A stretch of 64,000 nucleotides of DNA from an uncultured Phascolarctobacterium sp. (GTDB lineage: Bacteria; Bacillota; Negativicutes; Acidaminococcales; Acidaminococcaceae), in assembly GCA_900544795.1 (NCBI GenBank), contig UQWM01000009.1, positions 1 to 64,000 on the forward strand. The letters run 5' to 3'. Under the pieces are notes generated by a model that had not been told where the DNA came from, made no database searches, and saw only the letters and a program-made list of their open reading frames with translations. This document shows, one piece after another, positions 9,961 through 19,032 of this stretch. The number at the start of each line of letters is the position of its first letter. The stretch's first letter is position 1. The position numbers and the translations under genes are program-made.

Positions 9961-10728
9961 TTACTTAAACAACAATTCATAAACCTGCTTGCCTATCAAG
10001 AGCGTCGTTACGACCAGATACAGCGGCTTGACATAAGAAGCACCGTGCTTGATCGCCATTCGGGAACCGAAATAGGCACCCGCTACCATCGCGGCGCCCA
10101 TCAAAAGACCATAGGTCCAAAGTACGGAACCGCTTAAAGTAAAGGACAGCAGCGCCCCGATACCACTGGCGAAGTTTAAAGCCTTGGCATTGCCGGCTGC
10201 CGTTACGAAATCATAACCTAAAAATAAAAAACCAAAAATCAGGAAAGAACCTGTTCCCGGTCCAAAAAAACCATCATAAAACCCAATGCCAAAGGCCATG
10301 GCCACAGAACCTGCCAAAGCAGCCAGTCCCAACTGCTTGACTGCCGAAACATCGCCCCAGTCCTTGCGGCGATAAGTATAGACAGCCACTGCCACTAACA
10401 GCACCACGATCACATTTTTCATCAGCTGTTCAGGCAGCAGATAAACCACATACGCACCCAAAGCAGAACCGATAAAAGACAGCGGCATCAGAGTCAAAGC
10501 AACTTTTTGATTGATCTTGCCAGCTTTCCAGAAAGAAAACACGCTCATCAATCCACCCATAGAAGCAGCCAGTTTATTGGTACCCAGGGCAAAATTTACC
10601 GGCAAACCCAACGCCAGCAATGCCGGAGTTGAAATAAGCCCGCCACCACCGACCGTAGAATCGATGAAGGCAGCGATAAAACCTGCGATCAATAAAAAAG
10701 CAATCGTACTTGGATCTAAAATTTCCAA
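9961..10728 (-). CDS. Sulfite exporter TauE/SafE family membrane protein
   Basis: A 255-residue hydrophobic protein with about eight membrane helices and the family pattern near the N-terminus (FIAAFIDSTVGGGGLISTPALLAL) and again in the second half (YDGFFGPGTGSF). TauE/SafE proteins move organic or inorganic sulfur compounds or other small anions across the inner membrane; the substrate here is unknown. It lies 19 bp after thiN and 23 bp before gyrA, so it is probably co-transcribed with the gyrase genes. Confidence 0.88.
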   Translation of the reverse strand: MEILDPSTIAFLLIAGFIAAFIDSTVGGGGLISTPALLALGLPVNFALGTNKLAASMGGLMSVFSFWKAGKINQKVALTLMPLSFIGSALGAYVVYLLPEQLMKNVIVVLLVAVAVYTYRRKDWGDVSAVKQLGLAALAGSVAMAFGIGFYDGFFGPGTGSFLIFGFLFLGYDFVTAAGNAKALNFASGIGALLSFTLSGSVLWTYGLLMGAAMVAGAYFGSRMAIKHGASYVKPLYLVVTTLLIGKQVYELLFK

Positions 10729-10747
10729 AATTTTCCCCTCACCAAGT

Positions 10748-11458
10748 TCAAATTTTATATTTAAGATAAAAACCTACAGTGCCCTGATTACAGGTAAAAA
10801 TAACTTTTTCCTGTTCAACCATATTGCTGATAGCGTAGGGATGGGACAGGAGCAGCGGTGAATATTCCAGATTCCACTGGACTCCCTGTAAAGTCACTTC
10901 ATTGCAGTTAGCTAAGGGCAGTAATGACAGAGCTTCTAAATTTTCAGGACAGGCAGGCCTGAAAATCAAACTTTCTCCGCCACTGAGCAACAGTAAAATT
11001 TCCTGTTCATCTGCCATCACGGTCTGGACCCCGCGTTTGCGTTTATAATTTAAAAGAGAAAACACATTACTGTATAGATGATCAAATCTGCCGCCCCAAA
11101 TACCACTGGCAACAATAGCTGTAGCTTCGGGCAGGGCCTCCAGCAAAAGCTGCAGGTCAGTATCGTCCTTAGCCGGATCATGGAGCAAGATTTTAATACC
11201 CGCCTCCTGGGCCTGCTGCCAGTAAACAGCAGCCGAACTATCGGCATCGCCGCAAAGTAAAACAGGCTTCAGTCCATTTTCCAAACAACTTTCGATGCCC
11301 TTATCAGCACAATAAACAGCTTTAGCGGCAGCAGCCTGCCGTAGCCATTGTGCATCAGGTTTTCTGCCGCCAGCCACTAACAACGCCGTAGCAGAACCCT
11401 GGTGATTGCTTTGCACTTCCAGTTCTCCCTGGGGCAAAGTCAGCTTCCAGCTTTCCAT
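10748..11458 (-). CDS. thiN: Thiamine diphosphokinase
   Basis: A 236-residue enzyme that transfers pyrophosphate from ATP to thiamine. Family features are CADKGIESCLENGLKP, GDADS, DDTDLQ (metal/ATP site) and GIWGGRFDHLYSN near residue 130, matching the GxxGGRxDHxxxN signature. The reading frame is open for 24 more codons upstream, but these overlap the preceding gene; the ATG at 11458, 5 bp after that gene's stop and behind AAGAAGG, is a better start. Its place between gyrB and gyrA is unusual, since thiN is typically near the rpmB/rsgA region in Firmicutes. Confidence 0.88.
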   Translation of the reverse strand: MESWKLTLPQGELEVQSNHQGSATALLVAGGRKPDAQWLRQAAAAKAVYCADKGIESCLENGLKPVLLCGDADSSAAVYWQQAQEAGIKILLHDPAKDDTDLQLLLEALPEATAIVASGIWGGRFDHLYSNVFSLLNYKRKRGVQTVMADEQEILLLLSGGESLIFRPACPENLEALSLLPLANCNEVTLQGVQWNLEYSPLLLSHPYAISNMVEQEKVIFTCNQGTVGFYLKYKI

Positions 11459-11463
11459 TATTT

Positions 11464-11763
11464 TCAAGCCTTCTTTTTCGCTGGAGCAGGTTTGATAATA
11501 ATCTGGCCCTGTTCCTTCTGCACCTTCCAAACCACGTCACCGTTACCATTTTTAAACCAGTCCATACTGATCTCCAGCAGATACTGGTTCAGTTTTTCCT
11601 GAGCGTCGGCAGGCAACAGCAGTTCTTTAGTCGCAGCAGCTTTATTTTTTAGCTTTGGGGAAGTTACCTTTTCATCGGCATCAAAAGCATTTTCAAAGCT
11701 TTCTTTTTCCACATACCCTTTAAACATTTCTTCATCGGATAAATTTTTCTTGATTTTCATCAT
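11464..11763 (-). CDS. Small charged protein of unknown function in the gyrase operon
   Basis: Not recognised. About 98-99 residues, lysine- and glutamate-rich, without membrane segments, with an N-terminal acidic/hydrophilic part and a C-terminal KPAPAKKKA tail. The frame is tightly packed between gyrB (11-bp gap) and thiN (5-bp gap) and has GGAGG upstream; the second of two consecutive ATGs (11760) is better spaced. The context suggests a real, co-transcribed gene. The central DWFKNGNGDVVWKVQKEQG stretch could form a small beta fold. No function is proposed. Confidence 0.7.
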   Translation of the reverse strand: MMKIKKNLSDEEMFKGYVEKESFENAFDADEKVTSPKLKNKAAATKELLLPADAQEKLNQYLLEISMDWFKNGNGDVVWKVQKEQGQIIIKPAPAKKKA

Positions 11764-11774
11764 GGCCTCCGTAA

Positions 11775-13697
11775 TTACAGATCCAGATTGCGCACTCTGC
11801 CGGCATTAGCTTCGATAAACTGACGACGCGGCTCTACTTTATCGCCCATCAGGATCGAGAAAATGGAGTCTGCTTCGGCAGCATCTTCCAGCTGTACCTG
11901 CAGAATAGTTCTGCCTTCAGGATTCATCGTCGTTTCCCAGAGCTGTTCCGGATTCATTTCACCTAAACCTTTATAGCGCTGGATATAAGGATTACTGTCA
12001 CGACCTACTTCATCAAGTACGGATTGCAGTTCGTCGTCGCTGTAAGCATACAGATGCTTTTGGCCCTTCCGCACTAAATACAAAGGCGGCTGAGCAATAA
12101 AGACATGTCCTTCTTTGACCAGCGGCTGCATATAACGGTAAAAGAACGTCAACAGTAGCGTTCTGATATGGGCGCCGTCGACATCAGCATCTGTCATAAT
12201 AATGATTTTGCCGTAACGGGCTTTATTTAAATCAAAATCTTCACCAATACCACAGCCAAAAGCCGTGATCATATTTCTGATTTCATCACTACTCAAAATT
12301 TTATCAAGACGTGCTTTTTCAACATTCAAAATCTTACCGCGCAACGGCAAAATAGCCTGGAAGCGGCGGTCACGTCCCTGTTTGGCGCTACCGCCTGCGG
12401 AATCACCTTCGACCAGATAGATTTCTGTTTCCGCAGCGTCCTTACTTTGGCAGTCAGCCAACTTACCCGGCAAACTGCTGATTTCCAGTGCGCTTTTACG
12501 TCTGGTCAACTCGCGCGCTTTACGTGCTGCCATACGGGCACGGGCAGAAAGAATAGATTTTTCAACGATTCTTTTGGCTATCACGGGATTTTCTTCAAAA
12601 AATTCACTTAAGCCTTCGCTGACTAAATTATCAACGATCGGACGAATCTCGCTGTTACCAAGCTTTGTCTTAGTCTGCCCTTCAAATTGCGGTTCCTGGA
12701 TCTTGATACTGATAACGGCAGTCATACCTTCGCGCACATCGTCGCCGCTGAGGTTTTCTTCACCATCTTTCAACGCTCCTACTTTACGGGCATAATCATT
12801 GATAGTGCGGGTCATAGCCTGCTTAAAGCCGCTTAAATGAGTGCCGCCCTCTTCCGTATTGATATTATTGACGAAGGTAAAGATATTTTCCGTATAAGTA
12901 TCACAGTATTGCAAAGCTACTTCTACGATATTAGTGTCTCTGATGCCTTCGATATAGATAGGATCGTCGTGAAGCTTATCTTTATTTTCATTGACATAAT
13001 TAACGAATTCGATAATACCGCCTTCGTAATGGAAAGTTTCCTGTTTACCAGTGCGTTCATCATTCAGATTGATACGGATGCCCTTATTTAAAAATGCCAG
13101 CTCGCGGATCCTTAAACGCAGTGTCTCATAGCTGTAGATCAATTCTGTAAAAATAGTCGCGTCCGGTTTAAAATGTACGGTCGTACCTGTTTCTTCGGTC
13201 TCGCCCTTTTCATACAAAGGAACAACGGTTTTGCCACGGGAAAACTCGATTCCGTAGATCTTACCGCCACGACGTACTTCAACTTCCAAATTTTCACTGA
13301 GAGCATTAACGCAGGATACGCCGACGCCATGCAGGCCTCCGGAAACTTTATAGCCGCCATCACCAAATTTACCACCGGCATGAAGAATTGTCATAACTAC
13401 TTCTACGGCAGGTTTACCAACCTTGTGCATTTCTACTGGGATACCACGTCCATTATCACGCACGGTAATGCTGTTATCGCTGTGGATAGTAACATCAATA
13501 TCATCACAGTAACCAGCCAAAGCTTCGTCAATACTGTTATCAATCGTTTCATACACCAGATGATGCAGGCCGCGGGCAGAAATACTGCCGATATACATAC
13601 TCGGTCTTTTGCGTACAGCTTCCAGTCCCTCTAAAACCTGGATCTGACCGGCGCCGTACTGGCCCTTAACCTCAGTTGCTTCTTCCAAATTAGACAT
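11775..13697 (-). CDS. gyrB: DNA gyrase subunit B
   Basis: A 640-residue GyrB, ATPase subunit of gyrase. It carries the GHKL ATPase domain (RKRPSMYIGS near the N-terminus, DNGRGIPVE, GGLHGVG), the transducer domain, and the TOPRIM domain (EGDSAGGSAKQGRD, and IMTDADVDGAHI for metal binding), ending in the short C-terminal DNA-binding tail typical of Firmicutes. A GTG-started frame opens 6 codons earlier, but the ATG at 13697 has GGAGG at the right distance. It follows remB by 54 bp in the dnaA-to-gyrB block. Confidence 0.98.
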   Translation of the reverse strand: MSNLEEATEVKGQYGAGQIQVLEGLEAVRKRPSMYIGSISARGLHHLVYETIDNSIDEALAGYCDDIDVTIHSDNSITVRDNGRGIPVEMHKVGKPAVEVVMTILHAGGKFGDGGYKVSGGLHGVGVSCVNALSENLEVEVRRGGKIYGIEFSRGKTVVPLYEKGETEETGTTVHFKPDATIFTELIYSYETLRLRIRELAFLNKGIRINLNDERTGKQETFHYEGGIIEFVNYVNENKDKLHDDPIYIEGIRDTNIVEVALQYCDTYTENIFTFVNNINTEEGGTHLSGFKQAMTRTINDYARKVGALKDGEENLSGDDVREGMTAVISIKIQEPQFEGQTKTKLGNSEIRPIVDNLVSEGLSEFFEENPVIAKRIVEKSILSARARMAARKARELTRRKSALEISSLPGKLADCQSKDAAETEIYLVEGDSAGGSAKQGRDRRFQAILPLRGKILNVEKARLDKILSSDEIRNMITAFGCGIGEDFDLNKARYGKIIIMTDADVDGAHIRTLLLTFFYRYMQPLVKEGHVFIAQPPLYLVRKGQKHLYAYSDDELQSVLDEVGRDSNPYIQRYKGLGEMNPEQLWETTMNPEGRTILQVQLEDAAEADSIFSILMGDKVEPRRQFIEANAGRVRNLDL

Positions 13698-13751
13698 AGT
13701 AACCTCCACATTCACTTAATTCAAAACATCTACCTAAACTGTTTTTGGCAA

Positions 13752-14021
13752 TCAGAAGCTTTTATAAATAGCGTCGCTGCCAAAATCTTCCTCTGCCCGC
13801 CGTTTCAGCGTCAAAGCAGAAATACCCGATAAATATAAAGTATCAGCTGTTAAAATACAGCTGGAACATTCACCATTTTCCGATAAATCAACGATTGCGT
13901 ATCTATCTCTGTTTTTTTCGATATATTCTTCATAAACTTCTGACTGTTGGTCACGGATATTGAAAATAGCGATAATATCCGTATTTTTTATCATACAGTC
14001 AGCACCAAGATGCAAATACAT
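13752..14021 (-). CDS. remB: RemB/DUF370 family small regulator
   Basis: An 89-residue DUF370 protein. The Bacillus homologue at the same place (between recF and gyrB, yaaB) is RemB; its paralogue RemA is a DNA-binding activator of matrix genes. The N-terminus MYLHLGADCMIKNTDIIAIF and the C-terminal LYLSGISALTLKRR fit the family. Its function in a non-Bacillus host is not established. It lies 1 bp after the dciA stop, behind GGAGG, so it is translationally linked to dciA. Confidence 0.85.
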   Translation of the reverse strand: MYLHLGADCMIKNTDIIAIFNIRDQQSEVYEEYIEKNRDRYAIVDLSENGECSSCILTADTLYLSGISALTLKRRAEEDFGSDAIYKSF

Positions 14022-14022
14022 G

Positions 14023-14841
14023 CTATTTCCTCCGTAGTCCCTTAATGATATTTTGAGCCAACTGCTCGCTGATTTTTTCAGGATGCATACCAGTTTTAAT
14101 CATTACAGCCGTCATTTCTTCTTTCTCTGTCGCCTGACTGTTAAAAACCTTAGCATAATAATACTGCTTCAAAGAATTTTTAACACTATCGAATAACATT
14201 TTATCACATTTAACATATTTTTGACAGTCGCTGTAATTCAGCCAGGGCTCAGCAGCTAAAACAGCTACTATTTCTGAGCGCAGCTGCTCTTTTTCATAAC
14301 GCTGACAAACACGGCATAGGTCGCTCGTTTCACTGACGGCAGTGCCGCAACATTTGCATACCTTATTATCATTTTCATCAAGTAAAGCTTTTTTGCGCTG
14401 CAGACATGTTTTACGAAAATGAGCCAGTTTTTTTTGCAGCTCCTCATTCTTGATCTTACCTACTGATTGTCCTATAGATATTTTTTCAGTTTCACTCAAA
14501 GGTAAAAATTTTAATTTCAAATCCGGATCTTCTTTTTTAAGATGCAATAATTTTTCTATCGAACCAGTAAAAAATTTAATATCCTTAACCGGGTTATTAG
14601 CCAGGGCCTTATTAATATTATTGATAAACTGCTTTTTCATCATCAGCAAATGATTAGCCCAGACAGAACTGTCGGTATTGACGTATAAAACCTTTCTTTC
14701 CAAACGAACTGGTTTAGAATGCTTGGCCACATTAGCACCACATATCTGTTCCCATTTGTTCTGCATAGAAAAAATAAAGTATTTATTGCGTCCTTCCTGA
14801 TTAGGAAGCATTTTTAAAAGTACCTTTTCAATACCTTCCAT
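14023..14841 (-). CDS. DciA/DUF721 family protein with zinc-ribbon extension
   Basis: A 272-residue protein. Residues 1-100 match the DUF721/DciA fold, which loads or activates the replicative helicase DnaB in many bacteria lacking DnaC/DnaI; the motif around NKWEQICGANVAKHSKP and VNTDSSVWANHLLMM is characteristic. Unlike simple DciA proteins of about 100-170 residues, this one continues with a linker and a candidate zinc ribbon (C162, C164, C165, C176, C179) and a helical C-terminus. It sits between recF and remB, close to dnaA, which supports a role in initiation. Similar long forms may exist in related Negativicutes; I cannot check. Confidence 0.82.
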   Translation of the reverse strand: MEGIEKVLLKMLPNQEGRNKYFIFSMQNKWEQICGANVAKHSKPVRLERKVLYVNTDSSVWANHLLMMKKQFINNINKALANNPVKDIKFFTGSIEKLLHLKKEDPDLKLKFLPLSETEKISIGQSVGKIKNEELQKKLAHFRKTCLQRKKALLDENDNKVCKCCGTAVSETSDLCRVCQRYEKEQLRSEIVAVLAAEPWLNYSDCQKYVKCDKMLFDSVKNSLKQYYYAKVFNSQATEKEEMTAVMIKTGMHPEKISEQLAQNIIKGLRRK

Positions 14842-14846
14842 AGTTC

Positions 14847-15971
14847 CTATTCCTCTGCAATCCTGCCTTCCGTAATCCTAAAATAAGCGTTACTGCTCAA
14901 ATCAGGTATCAAAGACTTATCATTCACGGTGATAAATGTCTGCACTCTGCCATCGATAAATTTAAGTAGCTGACAGCGTCTCTGGTCATCCAGCTCGCTC
15001 ATAACATCGTCTAAAAGCAGTACTGGAAATTCGTCAATTTCCTGCCGCACATATTCCAGTTGAGCCAATTTTACAGCTAAAGCTGCGCTACGCTGCTGTC
15101 CCTGCGAACCAAAAGCCTTCAGCACTTTATCATTTACTTTAAAAAGCAGATCATCACGGTGAGGGCCAATGCCCGTGCTGCCGCGTAAAATATCAAGCTG
15201 TCTTCTTTCCGCCAGCTTGTTTTTGTAAAATTCCAGCCAGTCACACTTTTCTTCCGGATATAAAAGCTCACCGTTATTAGCCTTCATTTCATAAAAAATA
15301 GTCAAGGATTCTAAATTACCAGTTAAGGCAGCATAAATTTCCCTGGCTATAGCTTTTAGCTTCTGCATGGCAGACAGCCTTTTTTCCAAAATTTTTGCAG
15401 CTATCAACACAAATTCCTGGTCCCAGGTTGCTAACAGTTTGTCATCAGTACCATTATCACGAATATCCTTAAGCAGCTTATTACGCTGCTGTAAAACACG
15501 GTTATATTTTAATAAAAGGTCATAATAAACTTTATCGGTCTGGGATATTTGCATATCGAAAAAACGCCTGCGCAAGCTGGGTTCTCCTTTAATCAGCTGC
15601 AAGTCCTCCGGCGAAAACATCACCATATTTAAAGTTCCGTAATGTTCTTTCGGCTTTACTTTAACGTCATTTAAAAATAACTCTTTTTTATTTTTTCCAT
15701 CCAGATGCTGCCTTTTTATTTTTACGTCATTAGCTCCGTGCAGGTCTTCAAAATTAACCCCTACAGCTAACTGCTCTGTTTCTAGACGCAGTAGATCATC
15801 TTCCTGAGCAGTCCGATGAGACATACCAAAGGCAGCATAAAACATCGCTTCCAGCAGATTAGTCTTCCCCTGGGCATTCTGTCCATAAAAAATATTGACC
15901 ATAGAGCTGATTTCTAAACAGCAATCCTGATAATTTCTAAAATTGATTACATAGAGCCTTTTTACTTTCAT
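14847..15971 (-). CDS. recF: DNA replication and repair protein RecF
   Basis: A 374-residue SMC-like ATPase that helps load RecA at gaps via RecO/RecR. Walker A is GQNAQGKTN (residues 29-37), the signature region is GSQGQQRSAAL, and Walker B is LLLDDVMSELD. Standard length. It lies 3 bp downstream of rlbA and 5 bp upstream of dciA in the dnaA-dnaN-rlbA-recF order shared with Bacillus. Confidence 0.97.
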   Translation of the reverse strand: MKVKRLYVINFRNYQDCCLEISSMVNIFYGQNAQGKTNLLEAMFYAAFGMSHRTAQEDDLLRLETEQLAVGVNFEDLHGANDVKIKRQHLDGKNKKELFLNDVKVKPKEHYGTLNMVMFSPEDLQLIKGEPSLRRRFFDMQISQTDKVYYDLLLKYNRVLQQRNKLLKDIRDNGTDDKLLATWDQEFVLIAAKILEKRLSAMQKLKAIAREIYAALTGNLESLTIFYEMKANNGELLYPEEKCDWLEFYKNKLAERRQLDILRGSTGIGPHRDDLLFKVNDKVLKAFGSQGQQRSAALAVKLAQLEYVRQEIDEFPVLLLDDVMSELDDQRRCQLLKFIDGRVQTFITVNDKSLIPDLSSNAYFRITEGRIAEE

Positions 15972-15974
15972 CTG

Positions 15975-16196
15975 TCATTCCGTTATAACTGTTATTTCTA
16001 TTTGGCCATCTAAAACGACCACATCCTGCGGAAAAACCTTTTTACGTTTTTCTGTTACAGTGACGCCATTTAATTTAACAGCTTCAGCCTCAATAGCTTC
16101 GTGAGCCTGACCACCAGTCTCTAAAACTCCTGCATATTTCAGCAGATTAGAGATCGTAATAAATTCAGTAGTAATACCTACGGTTATTTTTTCCAT
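15975..16196 (-). CDS. rlbA: S4-domain RNA-binding protein RlbA/YaaA
   Basis: A 73-residue protein consisting of a single S4 RNA-binding domain (ISNLLKYAGVLETGGQAHEAI, then AVKLNGVTVTEKRKKV). The gene between dnaN and recF in Firmicutes encodes this family (yaaA, renamed rlbA in some annotations), linked to ribosome large subunit biology. The position and small size make the call secure; the cellular role is only loosely known. Confidence 0.92.
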   Translation of the reverse strand: MEKITVGITTEFITISNLLKYAGVLETGGQAHEAIEAEAVKLNGVTVTEKRKKVFPQDVVVLDGQIEITVITE

Positions 16197-16211
16197 TTTT
16201 TACCTTCTTTT

Positions 16212-17321
16212 TTAAAAAACTACTCTTACAGGTGTAACGATATAAATATAATTGCTTTCAGTAATAGGCTTGATACAAACAGGGCTTAAAGAAGTATTCA
16301 ATTCCATGGTAGCCTGTTCATCGTTAAGATTTTTTAAGATATCGATGATATATTTAGAGTTAAAAGCCACGTTCAGACCTTCACCCTGAGTCTGACATTC
16401 GATGACCTCACGTCCTTTACCTACATCAGGACTGCTGGAACTAACAACGATCTCGTTATTATCGACGCTGACTTTAATAATACTATAATCGCCATCACTG
16501 GAAAACAGTGACACACGTTCCACTGCTCCGGCCAGTTCTTTAACATTGAACATGGTTTTAATATTAAAGGCAGGGGGAATAACCCGACGATAATCAGGGA
16601 ACTTACCTTCAATAAGTCTTGAAACAATCACTACTTTATCGATTTGAACCATTATTTGATTATTCAAAAGTGAAAGTTTTACTTCCTGTGGCAGCTCGCT
16701 GGTAAGATTACGGGCGATTTCACTTAAAACACGTGAAGGAATGATCATCGACATAGCTTCACTGCCTGCCTGTTCCATAGTTTTAATAGACAGACGGTGA
16801 GTATTGGTACCGACAAAAGTAATTTTTTCATCTTGGATTTCAACTAAAATACCTGTAAATAAGGGCCTTGCCTCATCAGTAGAACAGGCAAAGATAGTTT
16901 TCTTGATCAATTCTTTTATTTTTTCGTCCTCTAAAACGATCTGTTTATCACCGTTGAATTCGGGGAATTTAGGATAATCGTCTTCGTTCATCAATAAAAG
17001 TTGAAAATCGGATTTATCGGATTGAACGTTAATAGTTTTTTCTTCTGTATTTTTCATAATAGTTACGGTTTCACCGGGCAATTTACGCATCAATTCAGAA
17101 AAATGCTTGGCCGAAACTACGATCTCGCCTTTTTCCTGTACTTCTGCCTCGATATTGCAGGCAATAGCCATATTAAGGTCCATAGCCTGGATCTCTAAAG
17201 TATTTTCATCAGCTATCAAATGGATTCCGGAAAAGATAGGAGTACTAGGTTTGGAAGAGATAGCCCTTTGAACTGTTTGGATGGCTTTGTTAAGACTTGT
17301 TGTTTTACAGGTAAAATTCAT
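16212..17321 (-). CDS. dnaN: DNA polymerase III subunit beta (sliding clamp)
   Basis: A 369-residue beta clamp with three repeated clamp domains, starting MNFTCKTTSLNKAIQTVQRA and ending in the conserved VTPVRV-type C-terminus (IYIVTPVRVVF). It rings DNA and tethers polymerase, DnaA-inactivation and repair factors through its hydrophobic cleft. It is the second gene of the dnaA operon, separated from dnaA by the 277-bp oriC region. Confidence 0.98.
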   Translation of the reverse strand: MNFTCKTTSLNKAIQTVQRAISSKPSTPIFSGIHLIADENTLEIQAMDLNMAIACNIEAEVQEKGEIVVSAKHFSELMRKLPGETVTIMKNTEEKTINVQSDKSDFQLLLMNEDDYPKFPEFNGDKQIVLEDEKIKELIKKTIFACSTDEARPLFTGILVEIQDEKITFVGTNTHRLSIKTMEQAGSEAMSMIIPSRVLSEIARNLTSELPQEVKLSLLNNQIMVQIDKVVIVSRLIEGKFPDYRRVIPPAFNIKTMFNVKELAGAVERVSLFSSDGDYSIIKVSVDNNEIVVSSSSPDVGKGREVIECQTQGEGLNVAFNSKYIIDILKNLNDEQATMELNTSLSPVCIKPITESNYIYIVTPVRVVF

Positions 17322-17598
17322 GTTATACAGACCTCCATCTTTTTTATTATTGCTATATTATTTTTAAATCTTAGTAGACGTCGTAGTAGGGAGTGTGAAT
17401 ATGTGGAAATGATACTAAAAGCCTACTGGAAGTAGTGTTAAAAGCTGTTGATAAAATTGTGGATAGTTGGGAAATATTATTAACAGTATCAACAGTTTTT
17501 TTACAGGTGTTTTTTATTAACTGTTTATCAACAGAAAATTAGTTACTTATCCACAGAAGCTGTAGATAAGTATAATATAATGGTAGAAAAAGCTTCTA
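17322..17598. other. oriC: Chromosomal origin region (oriC) between dnaA and dnaN
   Basis: This 277-bp spacer carries a cluster of DnaA-box-like 9-mers: one perfect TTATCCACA (17547-17555), CTATCCACA on the minus strand (17458-17466), two TTATCAACA (17446-17454 minus, 17525-17533 plus), TTATCTACA (17561-17569 minus) and a weak GTATCAACA (17486-17494). Between them is a T-rich tract (about 17495-17520), the best candidate for the unwinding element. Placement between dnaA and dnaN, plus gene orientation on both sides, supports the origin. It must also contain dnaN leader sequence. Confidence 0.85.
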
Positions 17599-19032
17599 TT
17601 ACTGTTTTAACTTATCGACCAGATAGGCCACTGCTTTTTCGCAGTTAGGATCTTCTTTAATCTTTTTTACTATTTTTTCATAGGCGTGAATGACTGTAGT
17701 ATGATCACGGCCGCCGAAAAGTTCACCAATACGTGGATAGGATAAATCTGCCAGTTCCCTACAAAGATACATGGCTATTTGTCGGGGATAGGCAATATTT
17801 TGGGTACGTTTTTTACTGAAAAACTCTTCTTTTTTAAGTTTAAAATACTCGGCAGTGGCTTGAATGATATCGTCAAAGGTGATTTGCTTGTTTTTAGTGC
17901 TGGTTCCCATATCATCCAAAATCTTTTTGGCCAGTTCGACGGTGATGGGACTGCCCATTAAAGAGGCATAAGCTACGATTTTAGTGTAAGCCCCTTCTAT
18001 TTCGCGAATATTTGTATCGATACTGGAGGCTACCAGAGAAATTACATCATGGGGAATGGAAATATTTTCCGATTCTGCTTTTTTTCTTAAAATAGCGATT
18101 CTTGTTTCTAGATCAGGCGGTTGGATATCAGCTAAAAGTCCTGATTCAAAGCGGGAACGTAAACGGTCTTCCAGAGTTTCTATTTCTCGCGGCAAACGGT
18201 CGCTGGAGATAATGATCTGTTTATTTGCTTCATACAAAGTATTGAAAGTATGGAAGAATTCTTCCTGTGTCATTTCCTTGTTTTTAAGGAACTGGATATC
18301 GTCAATGATCAGGCAGTCGATATTGCGGTATTTTTTTCTAAAAGCATCCGTATTCTTATTTTGAATAGAATTGATGATCTCATTGGTAAATTTTTCACTG
18401 GAGATATAAAGGATCTTGGTTTTGGGGTCATTCATTTTAATATGATTGCCAATAGCGTGCATAAGATGTGTTTTGCCAAGGCCAACGCCGCCGTAAATAA
18501 AAAGTGGATTATAGGCTTTTGCCGGATTGACAGCTACCGCCTGAGCGGCAGCATAAGCAAATCTGTTGGAATTGCCGATCACGAAGGTCTCAAAAACATA
18601 TTTGGGGTTCAGGTTGCTTTGGATATCGTCGTCAAAAAGATCTTGCTGGGTAAAACTGTTTTTTATCGGTGGCAGCATTGAGGAAGCAGTGGCAGCTTCG
18701 TTGTATATTACCTGCCCTTCAGGTACTGCGGATATACTTCCAGATGTGGGAGCTTCTGTTTCCGGACCATCGTTTTTAAGATCCAGATTTTCAATCCGAA
18801 ATTGCAGATTAGTTCCGGTGATACTGGCCAGCATACCTTCGATGATTGTAGTGTATGTTTCCTCAAGCCATTTTTTAGTAAAATTATTTTTAGCGCCTAC
18901 CTTGAGGTAGGTATCCGTTATTTCCAGCGGTATCAGTGGTTTTATCCAGGCGTTATAAACATTTTCACTGGTCGATTCGTGAAATTTTTCCAGAAATTTG
19001 ACCCAAACTTCCGCCAAATCATAAGAACTCAT
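17599..19032 (-). CDS. dnaA: Chromosomal replication initiator protein DnaA
   Basis: A 477-residue initiator ATPase that binds 9-mer DnaA boxes and opens oriC. Domain I (about 1-85) is the DnaB/regulator interaction domain; domain II is a short variable linker; domain III has Walker A GGVGLGKT (181-188) and Walker B LIIDDIQF; domain IV ends with the signature GRDHTTVIHAYEKI that reads DnaA boxes. An ATG three codons upstream exists but overlaps the ribosome site AGGAAGGA, so 19032 is preferred. Confidence 0.98.
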   Translation of the reverse strand: MSSYDLAEVWVKFLEKFHESTSENVYNAWIKPLIPLEITDTYLKVGAKNNFTKKWLEETYTTIIEGMLASITGTNLQFRIENLDLKNDGPETEAPTSGSISAVPEGQVIYNEAATASSMLPPIKNSFTQQDLFDDDIQSNLNPKYVFETFVIGNSNRFAYAAAQAVAVNPAKAYNPLFIYGGVGLGKTHLMHAIGNHIKMNDPKTKILYISSEKFTNEIINSIQNKNTDAFRKKYRNIDCLIIDDIQFLKNKEMTQEEFFHTFNTLYEANKQIIISSDRLPREIETLEDRLRSRFESGLLADIQPPDLETRIAILRKKAESENISIPHDVISLVASSIDTNIREIEGAYTKIVAYASLMGSPITVELAKKILDDMGTSTKNKQITFDDIIQATAEYFKLKKEEFFSKKRTQNIAYPRQIAMYLCRELADLSYPRIGELFGGRDHTTVIHAYEKIVKKIKEDPNCEKAVAYLVDKLKQ

